Assembly (NCBI RefSeq): GCF_000282035.1
Contig: NZ_AKKA01000078.1
Coordinates: forward strand, 1-64,000
DNA from: Rhizobium sp. CF122
Lineage (GTDB): Bacteria; Pseudomonadota; Alphaproteobacteria; Rhizobiales; Rhizobiaceae
Direction: 5' to 3'
Length of the DNA stretch: 64,000 bases
The notes below the pieces were generated by a model that saw only the letters and a program-made list of their open reading frames with translations, made no database searches and had not been told where the DNA came from. Position numbers and translations under genes: made by a program. Of this stretch, positions 1 to 8,810 are shown one piece after another; the stretch's first letter is position 1; every line of letters starts with the position of its first letter.

Positions 1-1046
1 GTACATTGGCGGCGCCCGCCATTGCACAAGAGAACCCTAAGATTTCCTGGCGCATGACGTCGTCTTTCCCAAAGAGCCTCGATACGATCTATGGCGCGGC
101 GGACGATATCTCCAAGCACCTTGCTGCAGCGACTGATGGTAACTTCACCATCCAGCCCTTTGCCGCAGGCGAAATCGTTCCGGGCCTGCAGGCGGCTGAT
201 GCCGTCAGCGCCGGCACGGTCGAGGCAGCGCATACCTGCTCCTACTATTTCGTCGGCAAGGATCCGACCTACGCGATCGGCACGGCAATCCCATTCGGTC
301 TCAACGGACGCCTGACCAATGCCTGGTTCTACGAAGGCAACGGCAACAAGCTGATGAACGAGTTCTACGCCACGCAGGGCATTTACGGCCTGCCGGCGGG
401 CAATACGGGCGCTCAGATGGGCGGCTGGTTCCGCAAGGAAATCAATACGCTTGACGATCTGAAGGGCGTCAAGATGCGTATCGCCGGTCTTGCCGGTCAG
501 GTCATCAGCAAGGTTGGCGTCATTCCGCAGCAGATCGCCGGCGGCGACATCTATCCGGCCCTCGAAAAGGGCACGATCGACGCTTCCGAATTCGTCGGCC
601 CCTACGACGATCTGAAGCTCGGTCTGCACAAGGTTGCGAAGTACTACTACTATCCCGGCTGGTGGGAAGGCGGTCCGACCGTTCACGCCTTCTTCAATCT
701 GGAAAAGTGGAACAGCCTGCCGAAGCACTATCAGGCGGCGCTGACCGATGCCTGTGCCTTTGCCAACACCAACATGATGGCGAAATACGATGTGAAAAAC
801 CCGCCGGCGCTGAAGCAGCTGGTATCGGAAGGCGCGACGCTGCGGCCCTTCAGCCAGGACATCTTGGAAGCTTGCTTCCAGGCGGCCCTCGGCATCTATG
901 CCGAGATTTCGGCATCCAACCCGTATTTCAAGAAGATCTACGAGGATCAGACCGCGTTCAAGCGCGATGCCTACCTCTGGGCGCAGCTGTCGGAATACAC
1001 GTTCGACACGTTCATGATGATCCAGCAGCGGGCCGGCAAGATCTAA
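1..1046 (+). CDS. dctP: TRAP transporter solute-binding protein (DctP family), 5' truncated
   Basis: Periplasmic binding component of a tripartite ATP-independent periplasmic transporter; it delivers an organic acid to the DctQM permease. The reading frame is open to the left edge, and the first visible residues (TLAAPAIAQ) look like the end of a signal peptide with its cleavage site, so only about 20-25 residues are missing. The mature part begins with a WRMTSSFPKSLDTIYG motif, which resembles the TakP/alpha-keto-acid group of DctP proteins. The substrate is inferred, not shown. The gene is convergent with dctQ-dctM and shares their terminator. The TTG at position 6 could be mistaken for a start, but it lies inside the signal peptide. 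Confidence 0.9.
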   Translation, partial: TLAAPAIAQENPKISWRMTSSFPKSLDTIYGAADDISKHLAAATDGNFTIQPFAAGEIVPGLQAADAVSAGTVEAAHTCSYYFVGKDPTYAIGTAIPFGLNGRLTNAWFYEGNGNKLMNEFYATQGIYGLPAGNTGAQMGGWFRKEINTLDDLKGVKMRIAGLAGQVISKVGVIPQQIAGGDIYPALEKGTIDASEFVGPYDDLKLGLHKVAKYYYYPGWWEGGPTVHAFFNLEKWNSLPKHYQAALTDACAFANTNMMAKYDVKNPPALKQLVSEGATLRPFSQDILEACFQAALGIYAEISASNPYFKKIYEDQTAFKRDAYLWAQLSEYTFDTFMMIQQRAGKI

Positions 1047-1070
1047 GCGCTGGCTCACGCCGAGACAAGA

Positions 1071-1102
1071 AAAAGCCCCGGATTTCGGTCCGGGGCTTTT
1101 TT
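1071..1102. terminator. Bidirectional Rho-independent terminator between dctP and dctM
   Basis: A perfect 12-bp stem (AAAAGCCCCGGA with its complement) encloses a 6-nt loop. T-runs follow on both strands, so it can end dctP on the forward strand and dctQM on the reverse strand. Confidence 0.9.
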
Positions 1103-1106
1103 GTTG

Positions 1107-2654
1107 TCAGTTGATCTTGGGTGGTTGGCTGAGATCGGTGGCCGGTGGCGCGGGAGTTGCCGGCGCGGGCGCCGGTGGCTGGCCGGGCAGGCCATTCAGC
1201 GGCGGCAAGGTCAGGCCGGGCATCTGTGGTGAAGCGCCGCCCGGTGTTCCCAGCGGTGGCAGCGACAAGCCGTTGCCGCCGAAGCCGGGCACCTCGATCT
1301 TGATCGAGTTCGGATCGATCTTCGGCCCTTTATCGAGCCAATAGGTTACCGATTGTGGCCAGAAAATCACGATCGCAACCAGGATCAGTTGCATGCAGAC
1401 CCAGGGCAGGGCACCCATGTAGATATCCGAGGTCTTGACGCTGCGATCGGCGATGGAGCGCAAGTAGAAGAGCGCGAAGCCGAAGGGCGGATGCATGAAG
1501 CTCGTCTGCATGTTGACGCAAATCAGCACGCCGAACCAGATCAGGTCGATGCCGAGCGCCGAAGCAACCGGTGCCAGCATCGGGATGACGATGAAGGCGA
1601 TCTCGAAGAAATCGAGGAAGAAGGCCAGCACGAAGATGAAGATGTTGACGAAGATCAGGAAGCCGACGGGACCGCCGGGGATACCCGACAGCATGTGCTC
1701 GATCCAGCGCGAGCCATCCATGCCCTGGAAGACGAGGCTGAAGCAGGTCGAGCCGATCAGGATCATCACCACCATCGAGGTGATGTGCATGGTGGAGCGC
1801 ATCGCTTCCTGCATCAGCGGCCAGGTGAGACGGCGATGGATGGCGGCAAGCACCATGGCGCCGACGACGCCAAGCGCACCGGCTTCGGTGGGCGTCGCCA
1901 GTCCCATGAAGATCGTGCCGAGGACGAGGAAGATCAGCACGATCGACGGCACCATTCCCGACAGCACCTTCAGGAGCAGCCCCCAGGTGAAGTCGCCGCG
2001 CACTTCCTTCGGCAGCGGCGGCACGGTGGCGGGCTTCAAGATCGACAAGATCAGGATATAGCCCATGAAGATCGCGACCTGCAGGATCGACGGGCCGATA
2101 GCGCCGAGATACATGTCGCCGACCGATTTGCCGAGCTGGTCGGCAAGCACGACGAGCACGAGGGACGGCGGAATGACCTGGGTGATGGTGCCGGAGGCGG
2201 CGATAACGCCGGTGGCGAGCCGTGGGCTGTAGCCATAACGCAGCATGATCGGCAGCGAAATGACGCCCATGGTAATGACCGAGGCAGCAACGGTGCCGGT
2301 GATGGCACCGAGCACGGCGCCGACAAGGATCACCGCGTAGGCAAGGCCGCCCGGAATGCGGCCGAACAGCTTGCCGGTTCCCTCGAGCAGGTCCTCGGCA
2401 AGGCCGCAGCGCTCCAGGATGGCGCCCATGAAGGTGAAGAAGGGGATGGCGAGCAGCAGGTCGTTGGAGACGATGCCGAAGAAGCGCAGCGGCAGCGCTT
2501 GCAGGAAGGCTTCGCTGAAATGTCCGGTGGCGATGCCGATAATCCCGAAGAACAGGCCGACGGCAGCCAGCGAAAAGGCGACCGGAAAGCCGTAGAGCAT
2601 GAAGAGGACCATGCCCACGAACATGGCCGGCGGAATGATGCCGAAATCAAACAA
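1107..2654 (-). CDS. dctM: TRAP transporter large permease subunit (DctM)
   Basis: The large membrane subunit of the TRAP transporter, forming the ion-coupled translocation path. About 440 residues of alternating hydrophobic helices are typical of DctM, including the GIIPPAMFVGM start and the ITQVIPPSLVLVVLAD segment. The protein is 515 aa, longer than the usual 425-450, because the last ~75 residues form a Pro/Gly/Ala-rich hydrophilic tail with repeated LPPL-type motifs. It lies 21 bp downstream of dctQ, so the two are co-transcribed. The partner binding protein is convergent across the terminator. Confidence 0.93.
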   Translation of the reverse strand: MFDFGIIPPAMFVGMVLFMLYGFPVAFSLAAVGLFFGIIGIATGHFSEAFLQALPLRFFGIVSNDLLLAIPFFTFMGAILERCGLAEDLLEGTGKLFGRIPGGLAYAVILVGAVLGAITGTVAASVITMGVISLPIMLRYGYSPRLATGVIAASGTITQVIPPSLVLVVLADQLGKSVGDMYLGAIGPSILQVAIFMGYILILSILKPATVPPLPKEVRGDFTWGLLLKVLSGMVPSIVLIFLVLGTIFMGLATPTEAGALGVVGAMVLAAIHRRLTWPLMQEAMRSTMHITSMVVMILIGSTCFSLVFQGMDGSRWIEHMLSGIPGGPVGFLIFVNIFIFVLAFFLDFFEIAFIVIPMLAPVASALGIDLIWFGVLICVNMQTSFMHPPFGFALFYLRSIADRSVKTSDIYMGALPWVCMQLILVAIVIFWPQSVTYWLDKGPKIDPNSIKIEVPGFGGNGLSLPPLGTPGGASPQMPGLTLPPLNGLPGQPPAPAPATPAPPATDLSQPPKIN

Positions 2655-2675
2655 TGGTGTTCCTCCCGGTCCGGC

Positions 2676-3215
2676 TTACTGCAGCGGCTTTTCGTATTTT
2701 GTATCGATCAGGATGTAGCCGGTGAGGGCAGCAATCCTCTTGATCAACTCCGAGATGCCCTGAAGGGATAGCAACCCGAAGCCGAGGAGGAGGATGAGCT
2801 TGACCGGCCAGCGGATCAGGCCGCCGGCATTGGCGGAGATCTCATGCTGCTGGTAGGAGGACAGGAAGAACGGCCAGCAGAGCCAGGTCAGGAAGATGCA
2901 GGCCGGGATCAGGAACACGATCAGGCCGATGATGTCGATCCAGATCTTCGTCTTGTCGGAGACTGCGCCATAGATCAGGTCCACACGCACGTGCTCGTTC
3001 ATGCGCAGCGTATGAGCAGCGCCCAGCACGACGATGAAGGCGAAGAGATACCATTGGATCTCGAGCCAGCCGTTGGAGCTGTAGTTGAGAGAATAGCGGA
3101 TCAGCGCGTTGGCGGCGCTGATCAGACAGCAGAACAGCACCATGTATTCGGATAGTTTGCCCATGAATTGGCTGACCGCATCGATCAACCGGCTGACGGT
3201 CAACAAAGCCGGCAT
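2676..3215 (-). CDS. dctQ: TRAP transporter small permease subunit (DctQ)
   Basis: The small four-helix membrane subunit that pairs with DctM. The 179-aa product has four hydrophobic segments and the conserved W-EIQWYLFAF region with a following LRMNEHVRVD motif typical of DctQ. The ATG at 3215 is preceded by a G-rich ribosome binding site (GGGGGGAAGG). It is the first gene of the dctQ-dctM pair. Confidence 0.92.
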   Translation of the reverse strand: MPALLTVSRLIDAVSQFMGKLSEYMVLFCCLISAANALIRYSLNYSSNGWLEIQWYLFAFIVVLGAAHTLRMNEHVRVDLIYGAVSDKTKIWIDIIGLIVFLIPACIFLTWLCWPFFLSSYQQHEISANAGGLIRWPVKLILLLGFGLLSLQGISELIKRIAALTGYILIDTKYEKPLQ

Positions 3216-3545
3216 GCCTTCCCCCCCTGTTATGTCGCGCGTTTTTATGCGCCTTTTATCTTTTCACCGGTTTAGACCACGGCTTTTCAAATTGAAAGAT
3301 TAAAGGGGGCGTGTTGGAATATAGTCGTACAGACCCTCCCAGACGCGCGTGGCGTTAATAGTGAAGCGGCAAGACAACCTGTGGCTAGCCGCTAAGCCCG
3401 AAAACTTCTCTGAATGGCTGCATAAGTCCTTGCAAACGCTAAAATTCATCCCAGGGTTTTGAAAAATTCGACAAAATGTATCGATTACCCGAAATCAATT
3501 TTTAAAGGGTTGCGGGTAAGGTTTCGCCGCACAGGGAAAGTATGG
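3216..3545. other. Intergenic region between dctQ and the GGDEF/EAL gene
   Basis: About 330 bp separating divergent genes. It must hold the promoters of dctQM (reverse) and of the GGDEF/EAL gene (forward). I see no convincing -35/-10 pair, repeat or RNA element. A TTG codon at 3459 extends the downstream frame but lacks a ribosome binding site. Confidence 0.5.
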
Positions 3546-5849
3546 ATGAAGCCACATAACCCGAACAGGGTCCCTACCGACGTTTATCTGTCGTTTGTCA
3601 GCTCCCTCTTCGGGAATCGCATGACACTCGTCGCGGGCGTCGTCGTGCATGTGGTTGCCTTCCTCGCCGTTGCCCTGAAAACCAGTTCTCCATTCTATGT
3701 CGTCCTGTCGGTCGGTTTCCTTGCGGTTTTCGCTGGCCGGATGGTCACCTTCCGCATGTTCGACAAGGTCGACAAGCGGACGCTCTCGCGCGAGCAGATC
3801 GAACATTGGGAAACCGTCTACGTCATCGGTGCCGCGTCAACCGCGACGATCCTCGGCATCGGCAGCGGTTACGCGATCTTCATCCTGCAGGATCCGTTCG
3901 CCGAGCTCGCCTGCATCGCGGTCACCATGGCGTCGATGGTCTCCGTCGTCGGCCGAAACTATGGATCGCAAAAGGCGATCGACCTGCAGACGCTGGCCTG
4001 CTGTCTGCCGATGATCATCTGCAGCCTGATGGCGCTCGACTTCTATCGCGCGATCCTGTCGGCTTTCCTCATTCCGTTCGGCCTGACGACGCGGGCAATG
4101 GCCAACGGCGTGCGCGAGTTCCTCTATGAGAACGTCATTGCGCGTCGCGAGATCTCGATGATCGCCGACCGCTTCGACACGGCACTCAACAACATGCCGC
4201 ATGGCCTGGTGATGGTCGATCCGGAAAACCGTATCCAGGTTATCAACCGCAAGGCCTGCGACCTTCTGAAGATCGGCGACCCTGAGCGGCTGAAGGAACG
4301 CGACCTCGGCGCGGTGCTGCGCTACGGCGCCCGCTACAGCTTTATGGATTCCACGCAGCCGGAGTTGATCCTGCGGCAGATGACGCATGTCGCCGAGGGC
4401 AAGCTTTCGCGCACGCTGATTCACTTTCCAGAGGATCTGTCGCTGGAGTTTTCGGCGAGCCGCCGCGCCGATGGCGGTGCCGTCTTGATTTTCGAAGACG
4501 TGTCGAGCCGCGTGAAGGCGGAGCAGAAGATCCTGCACATGGTTCGCTTCGATGCGCTGACCGGTCTGCCGAACCGCGAATACTTCAGCCATCTCGTGCA
4601 GGACTACCTGACCAAGCACCAGAAGAAGCGCGGCCCCGTCGCCTTCATGGTTCTCGATATCGACGAGTTCAAGCATGTTAACGATATGCGCGGGCACATC
4701 ACCGGCGACCGGTTGCTGTGCGCCATCGCAAGCCGTATCGCCAAGCAGGCGGGCAAGGCCATCGTCGGCCGCTTGATGGGTGACCAGTTCATTCTCTTCT
4801 TCCCGCATGCGAAGGACATGGCCACGCTCGACGCGGAGATTCACCGCTTCCACGAGAGCATCCAGGGCAATTACGAGGCGGATGACGTCACCTTCCTCGT
4901 TTCGCTGAGTGCCGGCTTTGCGATCCTGGAAAGCGATGCCTTCGCGATGGAGGAGTGGAGCATCAAGGCTGATCTCGCCCTCTTCGAGAGCAAGTCGAAG
5001 CAGCGCGGTGGCATTGCCGGCTTCGAACGCGAGATGGACGGTCGCTATATCGAGCAGCAGAAGCTCAAGGCGGATCTGCGCGAAGCGATCGGAAACCAGG
5101 GTCTGAGCGTTGCCTACCAGCCGATGTTCAAAGCGGACGGAACGCGCATCGAATGTGCCGAGGCGCTGGCGCGCTGGGTGCATCCCGAGAAGGGCGCGAT
5201 CCCACCGGATGTCTTCATTCGCCTTGCCGAAGAGATGGGCATCATCTCCGAGATCACCCGCTCTATCCTGATGAAGGCGTGCAAGGACTGCATGAACTGG
5301 CCGGATCATATCGCGGTTTCGGTCAACCTGTCGGCGCGCGATCTGCGTGACGCCGACATTCTTGCCGTGGTCGCGGAAGCGCTCGAGGCCTCGGGCCTCG
5401 AGCCAGCGCGACTGCATCTGGAGATCACCGAAAGCTGCCTGATCGACGAGCCGGCTGCGGTGCGCGCGATCCTCGCCGAACTGAGGGCACGCGGGATCAC
5501 GATTGCGATCGACGACTTCGGCACCGGCTTCTCCAGCCTCAGCTATCTCGACACGCTGCCGCTCGACATCGTCAAGATCGACCGCTCGTTCCTGCGCAAC
5601 ATCGTCGAGGACGGGCGTCGGCTCAAGCTGCTGCGCGGCACCGTCAACCTGGCGCGCGAACTCGGTCTGAAGATCGTCACCGAAGGTGTCGAGACCACCG
5701 AGCAACTGGCCTTGCTCAACAAGTATCGCGCCACCGATCTCGTGCAGGGCTACGTTTTCTCGCCGGCAGTTCCGGCGCAGAACATCGCCATCCTCTCCCA
5801 AAGCCTCAGCCGCCGCACGGCGCCGCGTCGTCGCTCGAAAGTTGCATAA
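3546..5849 (+). CDS. Membrane-anchored PAS-GGDEF-EAL protein, likely c-di-GMP phosphodiesterase
   Basis: Cyclic-di-GMP signalling protein of 767 aa. About five hydrophobic segments (residues ~25-190) form a membrane domain, followed by a PAS-like sensor (~205-320), GGDEF (~330-500) and EAL (~515-755). The GGDEF signature reads MGDQF (around residue 410), so diguanylate cyclase activity is unlikely. The EAL part keeps its catalytic signatures: EALARW, VSVNLSARDL, LEITES, DDFGTGFSSL, IVKIDRSF and GVET. It should therefore hydrolyse c-di-GMP, perhaps with the degenerate GGDEF as a GTP-sensing regulatory domain (inference). I chose the ATG at 3546 because AGGGAAAG lies just upstream. The next gene, a FeeM-like synthase, is 150 bp downstream on the same strand. 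Confidence 0.9.
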   Translation: MKPHNPNRVPTDVYLSFVSSLFGNRMTLVAGVVVHVVAFLAVALKTSSPFYVVLSVGFLAVFAGRMVTFRMFDKVDKRTLSREQIEHWETVYVIGAASTATILGIGSGYAIFILQDPFAELACIAVTMASMVSVVGRNYGSQKAIDLQTLACCLPMIICSLMALDFYRAILSAFLIPFGLTTRAMANGVREFLYENVIARREISMIADRFDTALNNMPHGLVMVDPENRIQVINRKACDLLKIGDPERLKERDLGAVLRYGARYSFMDSTQPELILRQMTHVAEGKLSRTLIHFPEDLSLEFSASRRADGGAVLIFEDVSSRVKAEQKILHMVRFDALTGLPNREYFSHLVQDYLTKHQKKRGPVAFMVLDIDEFKHVNDMRGHITGDRLLCAIASRIAKQAGKAIVGRLMGDQFILFFPHAKDMATLDAEIHRFHESIQGNYEADDVTFLVSLSAGFAILESDAFAMEEWSIKADLALFESKSKQRGGIAGFEREMDGRYIEQQKLKADLREAIGNQGLSVAYQPMFKADGTRIECAEALARWVHPEKGAIPPDVFIRLAEEMGIISEITRSILMKACKDCMNWPDHIAVSVNLSARDLRDADILAVVAEALEASGLEPARLHLEITESCLIDEPAAVRAILAELRARGITIAIDDFGTGFSSLSYLDTLPLDIVKIDRSFLRNIVEDGRRLKLLRGTVNLARELGLKIVTEGVETTEQLALLNKYRATDLVQGYVFSPAVPAQNIAILSQSLSRRTAPRRRSKVA

Positions 5850-5999
5850 GCCCGCTCGCTTTTGCAGCCGAGGATGCATCGCGCAAACGCAGCGCCGTTA
5901 ACCTTAACAATTCAAATATAATGCAAATTCTCGCACCGTTGTTGCTCTTCCGCTGGTTCCATATGATTAATGCTTCGTTAACAGGCGAACCGAGCAACT

Positions 6000-6752
6000 A
6001 TGGCAGACAACCCTTTAAAGACGAGTGATTTCAGCAGCAAACTCCTCGAAATAATGAACCACGTCGAATACCGCCGCGTCGAAAGCGGCGAGGATATGGA
6101 AGAGGTGGAGCGCCTGCGCTACAAGGCCTACAAGGCCCGTGAAGTGCTTCCAGTCGCCGCCAAAAGCATGATCGACGAGGCCGACTTCGACAGTCAGGCC
6201 TATGTTTTCGGACTGTACTATTATGAACAGCTCGTCAGCACGATCCGCATCCATCACGTGACGCCGGACCATCGTGTCTCACAATCGGGCGGCATCTTTC
6301 CGGTGGAAATGGATGGGTTTCTGGATGCCGGACTGAGCCTGATCGATCCGGCGCGCTTCGCTGCGGATCCGGAACTCAGCACGGAAATGCCGTGGATTCC
6401 CTATCTTACGCTGCGTCCGAACATCGTCGCTGCCGCGCATTTTCGCGCGGACCGTGTGATGCAGCACGTGCGCCCGGCGCATGCGGCCTTCTACAAGCGT
6501 GTCTTCTATGCCGATACCGTCGTCGCGAGCCGCATGACCGAGACCTACGGTTTCGATCTGACGCTGATGGCGACCAATGTCATCGAGGTCGGCCGAAAGC
6601 TCCTGACGCGCTATCCCTTCTTCATCTCCAGCGCCAGCGAACAGCGCATGATGTTCTCGCGCACTCCCAATGACACGCTGCCGCCGCTCACCATCATCCC
6701 GACGGCACGTTTCATGGCTGAAGGCGATCTCGGAACCGATCTTCCGCTGTGA
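6000..6752 (+). CDS. FeeM-like N-acyl amino acid synthase (GNAT/autoinducer-synthase fold)
   Basis: The 250-aa protein has the N-terminal pattern of acyl-ACP-using GNAT enzymes such as FeeM and LuxI-like synthases: YRRVESGEDMEEVERLRYKAY, then LVSTIRIHHVTP, the loop linking sensing of acyl carriers to amine acylation. The C-terminal region (MQHVRPAHAAFYKRVFYAD, MATNVIEVGRKLLTRYPFF) fits the FeeM-type subgroup common in rhizobia. The predicted reaction is transfer of a fatty acyl chain from acyl-ACP to an amino acid or amine; the acceptor cannot be read from sequence. No ornithine-lipid olsA acyltransferase is adjacent. The ATG at 6000 has only a weak ribosome binding site. A TATAAT at 5917-5922 may be part of its promoter. 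Confidence 0.7.
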   Translation: MADNPLKTSDFSSKLLEIMNHVEYRRVESGEDMEEVERLRYKAYKAREVLPVAAKSMIDEADFDSQAYVFGLYYYEQLVSTIRIHHVTPDHRVSQSGGIFPVEMDGFLDAGLSLIDPARFAADPELSTEMPWIPYLTLRPNIVAAAHFRADRVMQHVRPAHAAFYKRVFYADTVVASRMTETYGFDLTLMATNVIEVGRKLLTRYPFFISSASEQRMMFSRTPNDTLPPLTIIPTARFMAEGDLGTDLPL

Positions 6753-6933
6753 TCCCATCCGCTTGAATTTGGCTGAGAATGCACGCCTGCCTGCGGCATT
6801 CTCATGCATTGCGCTTTATCAAAGCTTTGTGTAATCCCTCTGCAGGGAAATTCCCTCGCGGGATCGAGGGAATCACGGCAGTCGACCGGCCGCATTGCTT
6901 TATCGGCCGGGAAGTTTGAGGGAGACGATATTC

Positions 6934-7158
6934 ATGGCTGAGCATCACACCGGACCTGCCGAAGTTGGCGCGCCGATGGATTACAAGGAACATGAGCAGA
7001 CTTACAGCATGTTCCTTGCCGCAGCGAAGTACGGCACGCTGTTTCTTGTCGCGCTCCTGCTCGGCATGACCGCTGGCTTCTTCACCGGTGCTGGCTTCCT
7101 TGGCGGCCTCGTCGTCCTGCTGATCGTCTTTATCGCTGGCCTCGTTCTGCTGCGCTAA
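6934..7158 (+). CDS. aa3-type cytochrome c oxidase subunit IV
   Basis: A 74-aa small membrane protein. Residues 1-30 are hydrophilic with the MDYKEHEQTYSMFL motif characteristic of the bacterial aa3 oxidase subunit IV family. One long hydrophobic stretch follows (about 32-72). It is predicted to sit at the edge of the aa3 oxidase in the inner membrane; its exact role is not established. The ATG at 6934 follows GAGGGAGAC. It stands 99 bp upstream of pntAA, a neighbourhood I associate with rhizobia. Confidence 0.85.
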   Translation: MAEHHTGPAEVGAPMDYKEHEQTYSMFLAAAKYGTLFLVALLLGMTAGFFTGAGFLGGLVVLLIVFIAGLVLLR

Positions 7159-7257
7159 GCGCGGCGTGGGAGGGGCGCTTTTCCAGAGCTTTGACTGAAT
7201 GTTCGGACTGAGCAGGGAGGACCTGCGGCAGGCTGGCTGACCCGGAGGAGGGGGCGG

Positions 7258-8415
7258 TTGGGCAATATTGTTTTTGTCGCCAAAGAAACCACGGGAGATG
7301 AGACGCGCGTCGCCGCGTCCGTCGAAACCGTAAAGAAGATGGTAGGGCTTGGGCTCGACGTCGTCGTCGAGGCCGGAGCGGGGACCAAGTCGAAAATTCC
7401 GGATGCGGAGTTCGAAGCGATCGGTGCACGGATCGGCTCCGTCGGTGCTGCGGCCACGGCCGATGTAGTGCTGAAAGTGCGCCGTCCCACGGACGAAGAG
7501 ATCGGTGGCTACAAGAGCGGCGCGATCGTGATTGCGGTCATGGATCCCTACGGCAACGACGAAGCGATCGCCGCCATGGCCAAGGCCGGGCTCTCCAGCT
7601 TCGCCATGGAACTGATGCCGCGCATCACGCGCGCGCAGTCAATGGACGTTCTTTCCTCGCAGGCAAACTTGGCAGGCTACCAGGCAGTCATCGAAGCGGC
7701 GGCGGTGTATGATCGGGCCATGCCGATGATGATGACGGCCGCCGGCACCGTTCCGGCGGCCAAGGTCTTCGTCATGGGCGCCGGCGTTGCCGGGCTGCAG
7801 GCGATCGCCACGGCTCGTCGTCTCGGTGCTGCGGTCTCGGCGACCGACGTTCGCCCGGCGGCGAAGGAACAGGTTGCTTCCCTGGGTGCGAAATTCATCG
7901 CCGTCGAGGACGAAGAATTCAAGGCGGCCGAGACCGCTGGCGGCTACGCCAAGGAAATGTCCAAGGAATACCAGGCGAAGCAGGCGGTTCTTGTGGCCGA
8001 TCACATCGCCAAGCAGGACATCGTCATCACCACGGCGCTGATCCCCGGACGCCCGGCACCGAAGCTGGTGTCGCGCGAGATGCTGAGGTCGATGAAGCCG
8101 GGTGCGGTTGCCGTCGACCTCGCCGTCGAGCGCGGCGGCAATATCGAAGGCGTCAAGCCGGGCAAGGTCGCAGACGTCGACGGCGTGCGCGTTATCGGCT
8201 TTGCAAACATGGCCGGCAGGATTGCCGCCAGTGCCTCTCAGCTTTACGCCAAGAACCTCGTCACCTTCCTCGAGACCATGGTCAACAAGGAAACGAAGAC
8301 GATCGCCCTCAATCTCGAGGACGAACTGATCAAGGCGACGATGCTGACGCATGCGGGCAATGTCGCGCACCCGGCGTTCGGCGGCGCGAAGAAGGGGATA
8401 ACTGATGGCCAGTGA
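7258..8415 (+). CDS. pntAA: NAD(P) transhydrogenase subunit alpha part 1 (PntAA), NAD(H)-binding
   Basis: Cytoplasmic NAD(H)-binding domain I of proton-translocating transhydrogenase, which uses the proton motive force to move hydride from NADH to NADP. The 385-aa product has the alanine-dehydrogenase-like fold: KIPDAEFEAIGA, MDVLSSQANLAGYQ, and the Rossmann loop VMGAGVAGLQAIATARRLGA (residues ~170-190). The start is a TTG at 7258 directly behind a strong GGAGGAGGGGG site; MGNIVFVAKE matches the usual family N-terminus. It is separate from the membrane part, as usual in alphaproteobacteria. It overlaps pntAB by 11 bp. Confidence 0.96.
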   Translation: MGNIVFVAKETTGDETRVAASVETVKKMVGLGLDVVVEAGAGTKSKIPDAEFEAIGARIGSVGAAATADVVLKVRRPTDEEIGGYKSGAIVIAVMDPYGNDEAIAAMAKAGLSSFAMELMPRITRAQSMDVLSSQANLAGYQAVIEAAAVYDRAMPMMMTAAGTVPAAKVFVMGAGVAGLQAIATARRLGAAVSATDVRPAAKEQVASLGAKFIAVEDEEFKAAETAGGYAKEMSKEYQAKQAVLVADHIAKQDIVITTALIPGRPAPKLVSREMLRSMKPGAVAVDLAVERGGNIEGVKPGKVADVDGVRVIGFANMAGRIAASASQLYAKNLVTFLETMVNKETKTIALNLEDELIKATMLTHAGNVAHPAFGGAKKGITDGQ

Positions 8416-8803
8416 AGCAATGGACAAGGCGCTGGAGCAGCTGAACCAGGCTGTGAACGCGGTGACGGCTGCTGCCGCTCATGCCCCCGAAGCGGCAAGT
8501 GCCGCAACCGGCGGCGCGATCGATCCCTTCGTGTTCCAGTTCGCGATCTTCGTGCTGGCGATCTTCGTCGGCTATTACGTCGTCTGGTCGGTGACGCCGG
8601 CGCTGCACACGCCGCTGATGGCTGTCACCAACGCGATCTCCTCGGTTATCGTCGTCGGTGCGCTTCTGGCGGTCGGCATTTCGACGAGTGGGCTTGCGAC
8701 CGGCTTCGGCTTCATCGCGCTGGTCCTCGTCTCCGTGAACATCTTCGGCGGCTTCCTTGTCACCCAGCGCATGCTGGCGATGTACAAGAAGAAGGACAAG
8801 TGA
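8405..8803 (+). CDS. pntAB: NAD(P) transhydrogenase subunit alpha part 2 (PntAB), membrane domain
   Basis: The 132-aa product supplies three or four helices of the membrane domain II of transhydrogenase. An Ala-rich N-terminal ~40 residues precede IDPFVFQFAIFVLAIFVGYYVVW and the LHTPLMAVTNAISSVIVVGA segment, which is diagnostic of PntA membrane helices. It starts inside the end of pntAA and stops 7 bp before pntB, so the three are translated as one unit. Confidence 0.96.
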   Translation: MASEAMDKALEQLNQAVNAVTAAAAHAPEAASAATGGAIDPFVFQFAIFVLAIFVGYYVVWSVTPALHTPLMAVTNAISSVIVVGALLAVGISTSGLATGFGFIALVLVSVNIFGGFLVTQRMLAMYKKKDK

Positions 8804-8810
8804 GGACCGC

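Noticed and set aside
1353..2771. Long forward-strand open frame (472 codons) opposite dctM and dctQ
   Set aside because: It is antisense to two well-supported TRAP permease genes and its composition (Asp, His, Glu, Gln rich) is typical of the mirror image of membrane-protein codons in high-G+C DNA.
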